Positions 34,098 to 42,704 of a stretch of DNA of 64,000 bases are shown here, in pieces. Made by a program: the position numbers and the translations under genes. How positions within the stretch are numbered: position 1 is the stretch's first letter; every line of letters begins with the position of its first letter. Below the pieces are notes generated by a model. The model had not been told where the DNA came from. It was given only the letters and a program-made list of their open reading frames with translations, and made no database searches. The DNA is from Streptomyces griseoloalbus (lineage in GTDB: Bacteria > Actinomycetota > Actinomycetes > Streptomycetales > Streptomycetaceae), in NCBI GenBank assembly GCA_014650015.1, contig BMUD01000008.1, forward strand, positions 186,001 to 250,000, read 5' to 3'.

Positions 34098-34331
34098 TTG
34101 CATCAGACGCCCGCTCAGCGCAACGCCGAAGCAGCCGCCCGTGCGCCGGCCCTCGCGGCGGGAGTTCCCGTGCGGGAGTCGGACCTGTTGGATCTCGCGG
34201 CGTTGCCGTTGACCGCCGTGGACGGGCTGGCGCCCCTTCGCCCCGGCACTCGCCTTCTCGCCGAGGTCCTGCGGTCCCGCGGTGGTATCCGGGGCGGTGG
34301 CGAGGACAAGGGCGGCGCCCGAGCCGAATAG
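34098..34331 (+). CDS. FxSxx-like RiPP precursor peptide lacking the C-terminal FxSxx motif
   Basis: The 77-residue product contains VRESDLLDLAALPLTAVDGLAPLRPGTRLLAEVLRS, which matches the leader pattern of FxSxx-COOH peptides (a DLSGVPLxxL segment followed by a helix LxxALRRxLxE). Those peptides end in a phenylalanine-containing FxSxx core that a radical SAM enzyme cross-links. This one instead ends in GGIRGGGEDKGGARAE with no aromatic residue. TTG at 34098 is preferred because AAGGGGGA lies eight bases upstream; an in-frame GTG at 34077 is the alternative. The HExxH hydroxylase-like gene begins 69 bases later. Asp and Glu residues in the leader or tail would be the likely modification sites if it is a substrate. 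Confidence 0.6.
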   Translation: MHQTPAQRNAEAAARAPALAAGVPVRESDLLDLAALPLTAVDGLAPLRPGTRLLAEVLRSRGGIRGGGEDKGGARAE

Positions 34332-34400
34332 GCCCGCACACCCGAGGGGAGCGCCCGCCGGGCTTCCGCATGCCTGCCCACCGACCAGAGGACCCCGGAA

Positions 34401-36083
34401 ATGACCAGCGAGCAGCGCACCGCCCATTTCCGCATGCCCGAACACCTTTTCGCGGAACTGGCTGCCGGTGGCGGCTCCGCGCAGGCCGTCGCCTTCCTCG
34501 AACGGGGGGAACGGGCCCGCCGGTTGCTGCTCCTGCGCACCCTGCTGGACCACCTCGTCGCCCTGCCCACACCGCTGACTCCGGCCGCCGAGGCCTGGAG
34601 GGTGCTGAAGGAGGCCGCCCAGCGGACGCCGGAGCGGGTCGAGGCGCTGCTGCTGGCCCCGACGACCGGGGCCTGGATCGCGCACATGCTGCGCAGGGTG
34701 CACGGCACGGCGAACGGGCCCCCGCTGTGGGCGGAGGCAGGCCGACTGAACGCCCTCGCGACTGTCGCCTCGCTGCACGCGGGAACGGAAACGCTTCTGC
34801 GTGTTGCCCTCACCGACGGCGCCCTCCCGCTTCCCGGCCTCGGCACGGCCCGGCTGCCCGACGGAGCAGACGGCTTGACGACCGGCCGGGCGAGTACTCG
34901 CGCGGGGGAACTCACCCTCACCGGACCTGACCGAACGGGTCGCCCGGTGTATTTGACCTGCCGCCCGGCGGCGGAGCCGATCGGCACCACCGAGAGCGCC
35001 GGGGACTCCTGCTGGTCCCCGCTGCGCACCCTCACTCACACCACCCCGTCCGGCCCGGTCGCGATACCTCTGGAGGACCTGGACCCCTACCGCGATCTCG
35101 ACGACCCCCTACCGCCCGCCCGGCTGGACGCCGACGAGGCCCTGGCCTGGCAGCGGTTGTTCACCGAGGCCACCGAAATCCTCGCGACGACGGGCGGCAC
35201 AGAGCGGCCCGGGCGGCTCGATCCCGCGGTGATCCGGTCCGTCGTACCGTGGGCCCGGACCAGCCTGCTGCCCCCGCCGCCACCCGACGTAAGGGTGTCC
35301 GCGTCAAGCGGTGACTCCTACGGTGCGATGCTCATCAGTCGCCCCTCTTGTCCGCTCGCCCTTGCCGAGACGCTGGTTCACGAGTTCCAGCACAGCAAGC
35401 TCGCCGCCCTGATCCACCTCTTTCCGCTCGTCGACGACGACCGCGCGGAGCGCTATTACGCTCCCTGGCGTCCCGATCCCCGCCACCTCACCGGCCTGTT
35501 GCACGGCGCGTACGCCTTCACCGGCGTCGCCGGTTTCTGGCGGGACCGGCTCGATCACCCGGAACACGGGCTGACGGCTTCCTACCACTTCGCCCTGCGC
35601 CGGACGCAAAGTCGGCTCGTGGTGCGCACCCTGCTCACTAGTGGGCGGCTCACCGGGGCCGGTCACAGTCTGGTCTCCGGCCTCGCCCGGACGCTGGACG
35701 GATGGCTGCGCGAGCCCGTGGATCCGGCTGCTCTGGCCCGCGCTCGCCTCGCAGCCGCCCTGCACCGCACCGAGTGGCGGCTGCGCAACATCGCTCCGCC
35801 GGAGCACCCGGAGGGCGGCGATCCCACGCGCTTCCTGCCCGACCGCGCCCCCTGGCCCGACGTCCGCACCCACGCCTTCGCGGTCCGGCCCGCCGACCCC
35901 CGTACCCCGGACGAACACCTCGCCGCGGGTGATCCGGCCGCCGCGCTCGACGGGTACGCCGAGGGGCTGGCCCGGGAGCCCGGGGACCCGCATCTGCTCG
36001 CCGGGTGGATCGTCGCCCGGGGCGCGCTGGAGCGGGGCCCGGAGACGCGGAGGCTGCTGGCCCGGCCCGAGTTGCTCCCGTAG
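34401..36083 (+). CDS. HExxH-motif putative peptide-modifying enzyme (aKG-HExxH hydroxylase type)
   Basis: The 560-residue product has HEFQHSK at residues 327-333 inside CPLALAETLVHEFQHSKLAALIHLFPLVDD, followed by a DPRHLTGLLHGAYAFTGVAGFW block. This is the layout of the HEXXH proteins linked to FxSxx-type RiPP precursors. Some members have been described as 2-oxoglutarate-dependent peptide beta-hydroxylases in which the two histidines bind iron rather than zinc. The N-terminal ~300 residues are helical and probably bind the leader. Here the only neighbour is a precursor-like gene; no radical SAM gene is in the window. The last codons and the stop lie inside the first unit of a 21-22 bp tandem repeat, so the C-terminus may have been altered by repeat expansion. 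Confidence 0.75.
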   Translation: MTSEQRTAHFRMPEHLFAELAAGGGSAQAVAFLERGERARRLLLLRTLLDHLVALPTPLTPAAEAWRVLKEAAQRTPERVEALLLAPTTGAWIAHMLRRVHGTANGPPLWAEAGRLNALATVASLHAGTETLLRVALTDGALPLPGLGTARLPDGADGLTTGRASTRAGELTLTGPDRTGRPVYLTCRPAAEPIGTTESAGDSCWSPLRTLTHTTPSGPVAIPLEDLDPYRDLDDPLPPARLDADEALAWQRLFTEATEILATTGGTERPGRLDPAVIRSVVPWARTSLLPPPPPDVRVSASSGDSYGAMLISRPSCPLALAETLVHEFQHSKLAALIHLFPLVDDDRAERYYAPWRPDPRHLTGLLHGAYAFTGVAGFWRDRLDHPEHGLTASYHFALRRTQSRLVVRTLLTSGRLTGAGHSLVSGLARTLDGWLREPVDPAALARARLAAALHRTEWRLRNIAPPEHPEGGDPTRFLPDRAPWPDVRTHAFAVRPADPRTPDEHLAAGDPAAALDGYAEGLAREPGDPHLLAGWIVARGALERGPETRRLLARPELLP

Positions 36084-36240
36084 GACGCCGAGGGTGCTCC
36101 CGTGGGGCATGGAGTTGCTCCCGTGGGACGCCGAGGGTGCTCCCGCGGGGCATGGAGTTGCTCCCATGGACACCGAGGGTGCTCCCGTGGGACGCCGGGG
36201 ATGTTCCCCTGGGACACCGGGGGTGTTCCCGCAGGACACC
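36069..36240. repeat. Minisatellite of eight 20-22 bp units
   Basis: Units start at 36069, 36090, 36112, 36133, 36155, 36175, 36197 and 36219. They follow the pattern GAGKGTGCTCCCGTGGGRC with variation and end near GCC or CATG. Units 1+2 and 3+4 are nearly identical 43-bp pairs. The array begins in the last codons of the HExxH gene and fills the gap before arginine deiminase. Confidence 0.85.
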
Positions 36241-36313
36241 GTGAGTGACGGAAGCGGGTTTCCGAAACCCGTGGACAGGGGTGAACACGCGCCCGGGTGG
36301 TCAGGATGGAGGC

Positions 36314-37537
36314 ATGACCTACCACGTCGACTCCGAGGCCGGACGGCTCCGCCGTGTCATCCTGCACCGGCCCGATCTCGAGCTCAAGAGGCTCACCCCC
36401 AGCAACAAGGACGCCCTGCTCTTCGACGACGTGCTCTGGGTGCGCCGGGCCCGCGCCGAGCACGACGGGTTCGCCGACGTCCTGCGCGACCGCGGGGTCA
36501 CCGTCCACCTCTTCGGTGACCTGCTCGCCGAGACGCTGGGGATCCCGGCGGCCCGCGCCCTCGTCCTGGACCGTGTCTTCGACGAGAAGGAGTACGGCCC
36601 GCTGGCCACCGACCACCTCCGCGCCGCGTTCGAGACCCTGCCGACGTCCGGACTCGCCGAGGTGCTGGTGGGCGGGATGACCAAGCGGGAGTTCCTGGAA
36701 GCCCACCCGGAGCCGACCTCCGTGCGGTTCCACGCCATGGAGCTCGACGACTTCCTCCTCGGTCCGCTGCCCAACCACCTCTTCACCCGCGACACCTCAG
36801 CGTGGATATACGACGGTGTCTCCATCAACGCGATGCGGTGGCCTGCCCGGCAGCGCGAGACCGTGCACTTCGAGGCGATCTACCGGCACCACCCCCTCTT
36901 CCGCGAGGAGTCCTTCCACGTCTGGTCCGAGGGGCAGGCCGACTACCCGTCCACCATCGAGGGCGGGGACGTGCTGGTCATCGGCAACGGGGCGGTGCTG
37001 ATCGGCATGAGCGAGCGGACCACCCCGCAGGCCGTGGAGATGCTCGCCCACAAGCTGTTCGCGGCCGGCTCCGCCGAAACCATCGTCGCCCTCGACATGC
37101 CGAAGAGACGCGCCTTCATGCACCTCGACACCGTGATGACGATGGTCGACGGCGACACCTTCACCCAGTACGCGGGCCTCGGCATGCTCCGCTCCTACAC
37201 CATCGAACCGGGCGCGGGGGACAAGGAGCTGAAGGTCACCGACCATCCGCCGGAGCACATGCACCGTGCGATCGCCGCCGCCCTCGGACTCAACGAGATC
37301 CGGGTGCTGACCGCCACCCAGGACGTGCACGCGGCCGAGCGCGAGCAGTGGGACGACGGCTGCAACGTCCTGGCCGTGGAGCCGGGCGTCGTCGTCGCCT
37401 ACGAGCGGAACTCCACCACCAACACACACCTGCGCAAACAGGGCATCGAGGTGATAGAGATCCCGGGCAGCGAGCTGGGGCGGGGCAGGGGAGGACCGCG
37501 CTGTATGAGCTGTCCCGTCCAGCGAGACGCCGTATAG
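36314..37537 (+). CDS. arcA: Arginine deiminase
   Basis: The 407-residue product shows the arginine deiminase motifs: [20 protein letters not shown] at the N-terminus, [10 protein letters not shown], a His-Asp region in [12 protein letters not shown], and the catalytic cysteine in GGPRCMSCP close to the C-terminus. It converts arginine to citrulline and ammonia in the cytoplasm. Its start codon is the end of the 15-mer CAGGATGGAGGCATG also found before the LLM oxidoreductase. An ornithine carbamoyltransferase gene follows after 60 bases, giving two steps of the arginine deiminase pathway; no carbamate kinase gene is in the window. Confidence 0.94.
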   Translation: MTYHVDSEAGRLRRVILHRPDLELKRLTPSNKDALLFDDVLWVRRARAEHDGFADVLRDRGVTVHLFGDLLAETLGIPAARALVLDRVFDEKEYGPLATDHLRAAFETLPTSGLAEVLVGGMTKREFLEAHPEPTSVRFHAMELDDFLLGPLPNHLFTRDTSAWIYDGVSINAMRWPARQRETVHFEAIYRHHPLFREESFHVWSEGQADYPSTIEGGDVLVIGNGAVLIGMSERTTPQAVEMLAHKLFAAGSAETIVALDMPKRRAFMHLDTVMTMVDGDTFTQYAGLGMLRSYTIEPGAGDKELKVTDHPPEHMHRAIAAALGLNEIRVLTATQDVHAAEREQWDDGCNVLAVEPGVVVAYERNSTTNTHLRKQGIEVIEIPGSELGRGRGGPRCMSCPVQRDAV

Positions 37538-37560
37538 AAATACAATTCATCGTATAGACT
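37531..37560 (+). promoter_or_regulatory. AT-rich control segment with repeated CGTATAGA before argF
   Basis: CGTATAGA occurs at 37531-37538 and 37551-37558, 20 bp apart, with ATAC and GTAT half-sites around AATTCATC between them. This is by far the most AT-rich spot nearby. It may be an ArgR-type operator or the promoter of the carbamoyltransferase gene (a TATAGA -10 is present). The first copy includes the arcA stop codon. Confidence 0.4.
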
Positions 37561-37597
37561 TCCAAGGGTTCGTGTCCCCCCATTCCTGGAGCGCCCC

Positions 37598-38605
37598 ATG
37601 GCGACTGTTCCGACCGCCCTCGCCGGCCGCCACTTCCTCAAGGAGCTGGACTTCACCGCGCAGGAGTTCCTCGGCCTGCTGGAGCTGGCCGCCGAGCTGA
37701 AGGCCGCCAAGCGGGCCGGCGACGAGGTCCCGTACCTGCGGGGCAGGAACATCGCGCTGATCTTCGAGAAGACCTCGACGCGTACGCGCTGTGCGTTCGA
37801 GGTCGCGGCCGCCGACCAGGGCGCCTCCACGACGTACCTCGACCCGTCCGGCTCGCAGATGGGGCACAAGGAGTCGGTGAAGGACACCGCCCGGGTGCTG
37901 GGCCGGATGTACGACGGGATCGAGTACCGGGGGGACAGCCAGGCCAAGGTCGAGGAGCTCGCGGCGTACGCGGGGGTGCCGGTCTACAACGGTCTCACCG
38001 ACGACTGGCACCCCACCCAGATGCTCGCCGACGTGCTCACCATGACCGAGCACAGCGCCAAGCCGCTCACGGACATCGCCCTCGCCTACCTCGGCGACGC
38101 CCGCTTCAACATGGGCAACTCCTACCTGGTGACCGCGGCCCTGCTGGGCATGGACGTACGCGTCGTCGCCCCGAAGTCCTACTGGCCCGCCCAGGAGATC
38201 GTCGACCGGGCCCGGGAGCTCGCCGCCTCCAGCGGCGCCCGCGTCACGCTCACCGAGGACGTCGCCGAGGGTGTCGCGGGCGCCGACTTCGTCGCCACGG
38301 ACGTCTGGGTCTCCATGGGGGAGCCCAAGGAGGTCTGGGGCGAGCGGATCGAGGCCCTCGCTCCGTACGCGGTGACCATGGACGTCCTGCGCGCCACCGG
38401 AAACCCGGACGTCCGGTTCCTGCACTGTCTGCCCGCCTTCCACGACCTGGGCACCAAGGTCGGCCAGGAGATCTTCGAGACGCACGGCCTGACCTCGCTG
38501 GAGGTGACCGACGAGGTGTTCGAGTCGGAGTACTCGGTCGTCTTCGACGAGGCGGAGAACCGTATGCACACCATCAAGGCGGTCCTGGTGGCGACCCTCG
38601 CCTGA
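37598..38605 (+). CDS. argF: Ornithine carbamoyltransferase
   Basis: The 335-residue product has the carbamoyl-phosphate motif [12 protein letters not shown] (about residues 54-65), [12 protein letters not shown], and the ornithine site [10 protein letters not shown] near 275. The length and sequence resemble the larger, catabolic-type OTCs that act after arginine deiminase. It would turn citrulline and phosphate into ornithine and carbamoyl phosphate, or run in the biosynthetic direction. Pairing with arginine deiminase suggests the catabolic role; arcB is the alternative symbol. Confidence 0.93.
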   Translation: MATVPTALAGRHFLKELDFTAQEFLGLLELAAELKAAKRAGDEVPYLRGRNIALIFEKTSTRTRCAFEVAAADQGASTTYLDPSGSQMGHKESVKDTARVLGRMYDGIEYRGDSQAKVEELAAYAGVPVYNGLTDDWHPTQMLADVLTMTEHSAKPLTDIALAYLGDARFNMGNSYLVTAALLGMDVRVVAPKSYWPAQEIVDRARELAASSGARVTLTEDVAEGVAGADFVATDVWVSMGEPKEVWGERIEALAPYAVTMDVLRATGNPDVRFLHCLPAFHDLGTKVGQEIFETHGLTSLEVTDEVFESEYSVVFDEAENRMHTIKAVLVATLA

Positions 38606-38634
38606 ACCGGCGCGCCGGTACGGCCCCCGAAGGG

Positions 38635-39078
38635 TCAGGCCGGGCGCCGCTGACCCGGCAGCCGGAACCACACCGCCTTGCCGGACGCGGTGGCACGGTG
38701 ACCGCAGGACGAGCTCAGGGCGCGGATCAGCAGCAGCCCGCGCCCGTGCTCCTGCCAGGGGTCCGGCGCTTCGAGGACCGGACGGGTGAGGTCACGGGGC
38801 GGCGCCGGGTCGGCGTCGTGCACCTCGACGTGGAAGCCGGTCGGCAGCAGCCGCACCACCAGCTCTATCGGGGTGCCCCCCGAGGTGTGCTCGACGGCGT
38901 TGGCCACCAGCTCCGCCGTCAGCAGCTCCGCGGTGTCGCTGTCGGCGGAGTGCTCCCGCTCGGCCAGTGCCGTACGCACCAGTGCCCGGGCCACGGGCAC
39001 GGCCGCGGAGGTGTGCGGCAGCGCGACGCGCCAGGAGGTGGAGGCGGCGGGAGGTTCGTGCACAGCGGGTCCGTTCAT
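38635..39078 (-). CDS. ATP-binding anti-sigma-factor-like protein (HATPase fold)
   Basis: The 147-residue product has the Bergerat-fold N box ELVANAVEHTSG (about residues 53-64) and a G box region WQEHGRGLLLIRALSSSCG near 115-130, as in the RsbW/SpoIIAB-like kinases that abound in Streptomyces. These bind partner switch proteins or sigma factors. ATG 39076-39078 was chosen with GGAG upstream; a longer open frame exists but has no signal. No sigma or antagonist gene is adjacent, so its partner is unknown. Confidence 0.8.
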   Translation of the reverse strand: MNGPAVHEPPAASTSWRVALPHTSAAVPVARALVRTALAEREHSADSDTAELLTAELVANAVEHTSGGTPIELVVRLLPTGFHVEVHDADPAPPRDLTRPVLEAPDPWQEHGRGLLLIRALSSSCGHRATASGKAVWFRLPGQRRPA

Positions 39079-39326
39079 GGAGCGGGTGCTCCTGCTTTCG
39101 ACCGTCAAGGGTACGGCGCACCCGGTGCGCCCCTTCACCGGGGGCGGCACCGGCGGCCCGGGCCGGGCGCCGTCCGGGACGTTCCGCCCCGGCAACGGGC
39201 GGCTTACCCGGGCCCACGCCCCGCCTCCCGCGCCCGGACCCCTCGTTACCGGTATGTCGACGAATCGTGACGGATGTGACGGCGCCGGGGCCGGGAGCCC
39301 GCCTCGCGGCAGTGCGCCCCAACGGA

Positions 39327-39367
39327 GTATCGCGCAACCGTGACGGCAGTCATGGATGAGTGATAAC
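39327..39367 (+). promoter_or_regulatory. Promoter/operator shared with the acyl-CoA dehydrogenase gene
   Basis: The segment has GTATCGCG (39327-39334), GTGACGGCAGTCA (39340-39352), nine bases, then GATAAC (39362-39367). The same elements lie before the acyl-CoA dehydrogenase gene at 45213-45251. GTGACG-N16-GATAAC reads as -35 and -10, so this is a common promoter with a likely PaaX-family operator. The rest of the 39079-39422 gap shows no gene. Confidence 0.55.
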
Positions 39368-39422
39368 TTCACCGGGTAGAGCTCAGTGAGCAGCGCAGTG
39401 CCCGCCCGAGGAGGCCGCCCTC

Positions 39423-40250
39423 ATGAGTCCCTTCACCGGCTCCGCCGCCCGCACCGCCCGCTGGGAGCATCTGCGCGTCGATCTCGCCGACGGCGTCGCC
39501 ACCGTCACCCTCGCCCGCCCCGACAGGCTCAACGCGCTCACCTTCGGCGCCTACGCCGACCTGCGCGATCTCCTCGCCGAGCTGGCCCGGGAGCGGGCCA
39601 TACGGGCCCTGGTGCTGGCCGGTGAGGGGCGCGGTTTCTGCTCCGGCGGCGACGTCGACGAGATCATCGGCGCGACCCTCTCCCTCGACACCGCCCAGCT
39701 CCTCGACTTCAACCGGATGACCGGCCAGGTGGTGCGGGCCGTACGGGAGTGCCCGTTCCCGGTGATCGCCGCGGTGCACGGAGTGGCGGCGGGCGCCGGC
39801 GCGGTCCTCGCCCTGGCCGCCGACTTCCGGGTCGCCGACCCCAGCGCCCGCTTCGCCTTCCTCTTCACCCGGGTCGGCCTGTCCGGTGGCGACATGGGGG
39901 CCGCCTATCTGCTGCCGAGGGTCGTCGGCCTGGGGCACGCGACGCGGCTGCTGATGCTGGGCGAACCGGTACGCGCCCCGGAGGCCGAGCGGATCGGCCT
40001 GATCAGCGAGCTGACGGACGAGGGGCACGCCGACGAGGCCGCCCGGGCGCTCGCCCGCCGGCTGGCCGACGGCCCGGCCCTGGCGTACGCCCAGACCAAG
40101 GCACTGCTCACCGCCGAGCTGGACATGCCGCTCGCGGCAGCGGTGGAACTGGACGCCTCGACCCAGGCCCTCTTGATGAACGGCGAGGACTACGCCGAGT
40201 TCCACGCGGCCTTCACGGAGAAGCGCCCCCCGAAGTGGCGAGGTCGGTGA
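39423..40250 (+). CDS. Enoyl-CoA hydratase/isomerase family protein
   Basis: The 275-residue crotonase-fold protein has the oxyanion-hole segments LVLAGEGRGFCSGGDVDE and HGVAAGAGAVLALAADFRVAD, and the FTRVGLSGGDMGAAYLLPRVVG stretch. Such enzymes hydrate or isomerise CoA thioesters. Downstream by three bases is the monooxygenase/reductase fusion, so it most likely processes the dearomatised ring-CoA product of that enzyme. GAGGAGG precedes the ATG. It is controlled by the promoter at 39327-39367. Confidence 0.9.
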   Translation: MSPFTGSAARTARWEHLRVDLADGVATVTLARPDRLNALTFGAYADLRDLLAELARERAIRALVLAGEGRGFCSGGDVDEIIGATLSLDTAQLLDFNRMTGQVVRAVRECPFPVIAAVHGVAAGAGAVLALAADFRVADPSARFAFLFTRVGLSGGDMGAAYLLPRVVGLGHATRLLMLGEPVRAPEAERIGLISELTDEGHADEAARALARRLADGPALAYAQTKALLTAELDMPLAAAVELDASTQALLMNGEDYAEFHAAFTEKRPPKWRGR

Positions 40251-40253
40251 CCG

Positions 40254-42671
40254 ATGTCCTCGACCAACGGCACCGCACCACCCCCAGGGGCGCGGGGAAC
40301 AGCGCGCCGGGCCACCGCGGACCCGCGGCCGGCCGGGGGGACCACCCGCCCCCTCCGCGTGGCGGTCATCGGCGGAGGTCCCGGAGGCCTCTACGCCGCC
40401 GCGCTGCTCAAGCGCCTCGATCCCGCCCGGGAGATCACCGTCTGGGAACGCAACTCCCCCGACGACACCTTCGGCTTCGGTGTCGTCCTCTCGGACGAGA
40501 CCCTCGGCGGCATCGAGCACGCCGACCCCGTGGTCTACGCGGCCCTGCGGCGGGACTTCGTGCGCTGGGACGACATCGACATCGTGCACCGGGGTGTGCG
40601 CCACACCTCCGGTGGTCACGGCTTCGCCGCCCTCGGCCGGCGCCGGCTGCTGCAGATCCTGCACGAGCGCTGCCGCTCACTCGGCGTGGAACTGCGCTTC
40701 CGGGCCGAGGCACCCGACCCGGCCCGGCTGGCGCGGACGTACGACCTGGTGGTGGCCGCCGACGGGGTGCACAGCACCACACGTGAGGCGTTCGCGGACG
40801 TGTTCCGACCGCGGATCACCGCTCATCGCTGCCGGTACGTCTGGCTGGCCGCCGACTTCGCCTTCGACGCCTTCCGCTTCGAGATCGCCGAGACCGAGCA
40901 CGGCGTGATGCAGCTGCACGGCTACCCCTACTCCCGCCCGTCGCCCGACCACGACCCCTCGGCGAGGCCCCCCGGGCCGGGGGACCCCTGCGCCTCCACC
41001 GTGATCGTCGAGATGCGCGAGGAGGTGTGGCGCGCCGCCGGATTCGACGAGATGCCAGAGAGCGAGTCGGTCGAGCGCTGCGCCAAGATCTTCGCCGACG
41101 CGCTCGGCGGACGCCCGCTGAAGTCCAACAACTCGGCGTGGACCACCTTCCGCACGGTGGTCAACGAGCGCTGGTCGCACGGCAACGTCGTGCTCCTCGG
41201 CGACGCCGCCCACACCGCTCACTTCTCCATCGGCTCCGGCACCAAACTCGCCGTCGAGGACGCGCTGGCGCTGGCCGCGTGCCTGCGCGAACACGCGTCG
41301 CTGGAGGAGGCGTTGACCGCGTACGAGACGGAACGGCGGCCCGTCGTCGCCTCCACCCAGCGCGCCGCCCGGGCCAGCCTGGAGTGGTTCGAGAACCTGG
41401 ACCTGTACGTCGGCCAACCGCCCCGCCGGTTCGCCTTCAACCTGCTCACCCGCAGCCGCCGCGTCACCCACGACAACCTGCGGCTGCGCGACACCCGCTT
41501 CACCGAGGCGGCGGAGCGCGAGTTCGGCTGCCCGCCCGGTACGCCCCCGATGTTCACCCCGTTCCGGCTGCGCGGTCTGACCCTGCGCAACCGGGTCGTC
41601 GTGTCCCCGATGGACATGTACTCGGCGGTCGACGGCGTCCCCGGCGACTTCCATCTCGTCCACCTCGGCGCCCGCGCGCTGGGCGGCGCCGGACTGGTGA
41701 TGACCGAGATGGTGTGCGTCAGCCCGGAGGGCCGCATCACGCCGGGCTGCGCCGGCCTCTACACCGGGCGGCAGGCCGAGGCCTGGCGGCGGATCACCGA
41801 CTTCGTGCACGCGCAGGCACCCGGCACCGCGATCGGCGTGCAACTCGGTCACAGCGGACGCAAGGGCTCGACCAAGCCGATGTGGGAGGGCATGGACGAA
41901 CCGCTCGACGACGGCAACTGGCCCCTCGTCGCCGCCTCGCCGCTGCCGTACAAGCGGGGCAGCCAGGTGCCCCGCGCACTGTCCCGTGCGCAGCTCACCG
42001 ACATAAGGGAGCAGTTCGCCGCCGCCGCCGTGCGGGCCGCGCGGGCCGGGTTCGATCTGCTCGAACTGCACTGCGCCCACGGCTATCTGCTCTCCGGTTT
42101 CCTCTCCCCGCTGACCAACCACCGCACCGACGCCTACGGCGGTTCACCGCAGAAACGGCTCCGCTTCCCGCTGGAGGTCTTCGACGCGGTGCGCGAGGCC
42201 TGGCCAGGGGACCGGCCGATGACCGTCCGCATCTCCGCCACCGACTGGGCGGAGGGCGGCACCACGGCCGAGGACGCGGTCACCATCGCCCGCGCCTTCG
42301 CCGCGCACGGTGCCGACGCGATCGACGTGTCGACCGGGCAGGTCGTGGCCGACGAGACACCGGAGTTCGGCCGCTCGTACCAGACCCCGTTCGCCGACCG
42401 GGTACGGCACGAGGCGGGCGTCCCGGTCATCGCGGTCGGGGCGATCTCCTCCTGGGACGACGTCAACTCCCTGATCCTCGCCGGACGTACGGACCTGTGC
42501 GCACTGGCCCGCCCGCACCTGTACGACCCGCACTGGACGCTGCACGCGGCGGCCGAACAGGGCTACGAGGGCCCGGGCGTCGCCTGGCCGGCCCCCTACC
42601 GGGCGGGCAGCCGGCGCCCGCGCACCGGCCGCACGGACGCTCCCAGACCCCGTCTCGCGCTGGGTGACTGA
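40254..42671 (+). CDS. FAD monooxygenase/Old Yellow Enzyme fusion (2-aminobenzoyl-CoA or salicylyl-CoA hydroxylase type)
   Basis: The 805-residue product joins two flavoenzymes. Residues about 34-400 are an aromatic-ring hydroxylase with GGGPGGLYAA and GDAAHTAHFSIGSGTKLAVEDA. Residues about 430-780 are an Old Yellow Enzyme-type barrel with LRNRVVVSPMDMYSA, VQLGHSGRKGS, HCAHGYLLSGFLSPLTNHRTDAYGG and RPHLYDP. This layout is that of 2-aminobenzoyl-CoA monooxygenase/reductase, which hydroxylates and then reduces the ring; a near relative acts on salicylyl-CoA. It needs an aryl-CoA ligase, which is present at 43561. The first ~30 residues are encoded by a dispersed Streptomyces repeat and are not part of the fold. 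Confidence 0.88.
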   Translation: MSSTNGTAPPPGARGTARRATADPRPAGGTTRPLRVAVIGGGPGGLYAAALLKRLDPAREITVWERNSPDDTFGFGVVLSDETLGGIEHADPVVYAALRRDFVRWDDIDIVHRGVRHTSGGHGFAALGRRRLLQILHERCRSLGVELRFRAEAPDPARLARTYDLVVAADGVHSTTREAFADVFRPRITAHRCRYVWLAADFAFDAFRFEIAETEHGVMQLHGYPYSRPSPDHDPSARPPGPGDPCASTVIVEMREEVWRAAGFDEMPESESVERCAKIFADALGGRPLKSNNSAWTTFRTVVNERWSHGNVVLLGDAAHTAHFSIGSGTKLAVEDALALAACLREHASLEEALTAYETERRPVVASTQRAARASLEWFENLDLYVGQPPRRFAFNLLTRSRRVTHDNLRLRDTRFTEAAEREFGCPPGTPPMFTPFRLRGLTLRNRVVVSPMDMYSAVDGVPGDFHLVHLGARALGGAGLVMTEMVCVSPEGRITPGCAGLYTGRQAEAWRRITDFVHAQAPGTAIGVQLGHSGRKGSTKPMWEGMDEPLDDGNWPLVAASPLPYKRGSQVPRALSRAQLTDIREQFAAAAVRAARAGFDLLELHCAHGYLLSGFLSPLTNHRTDAYGGSPQKRLRFPLEVFDAVREAWPGDRPMTVRISATDWAEGGTTAEDAVTIARAFAAHGADAIDVSTGQVVADETPEFGRSYQTPFADRVRHEAGVPVIAVGAISSWDDVNSLILAGRTDLCALARPHLYDPHWTLHAAAEQGYEGPGVAWPAPYRAGSRRPRTGRTDAPRPRLALGD
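40281..40336 (+). repeat. Dispersed Streptomyces GC-rich repeat captured in coding sequence
   Basis: CCCCAGGGGCGCGGGGAAC followed by GCGCG, GCCAC, GGACCCGC and GCCGGCCG matches, from memory, a short intergenic repeat common in Streptomyces genomes. Here it lies inside the start of the fusion gene and encodes the low-complexity extension PPPGARGTARRATADPRPAG. Confidence 0.55.
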
Positions 42672-42704
42672 CCCCGGCCGCGCACGTCGGCGGAAGGGGA
42701 ACGG

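Noticed and set aside
36069-36240. Possible CRISPR array or coding repeat
   Set aside because: Units of 20-22 bp abut directly without spacers, and lengths not divisible by three argue against a coding repeat.
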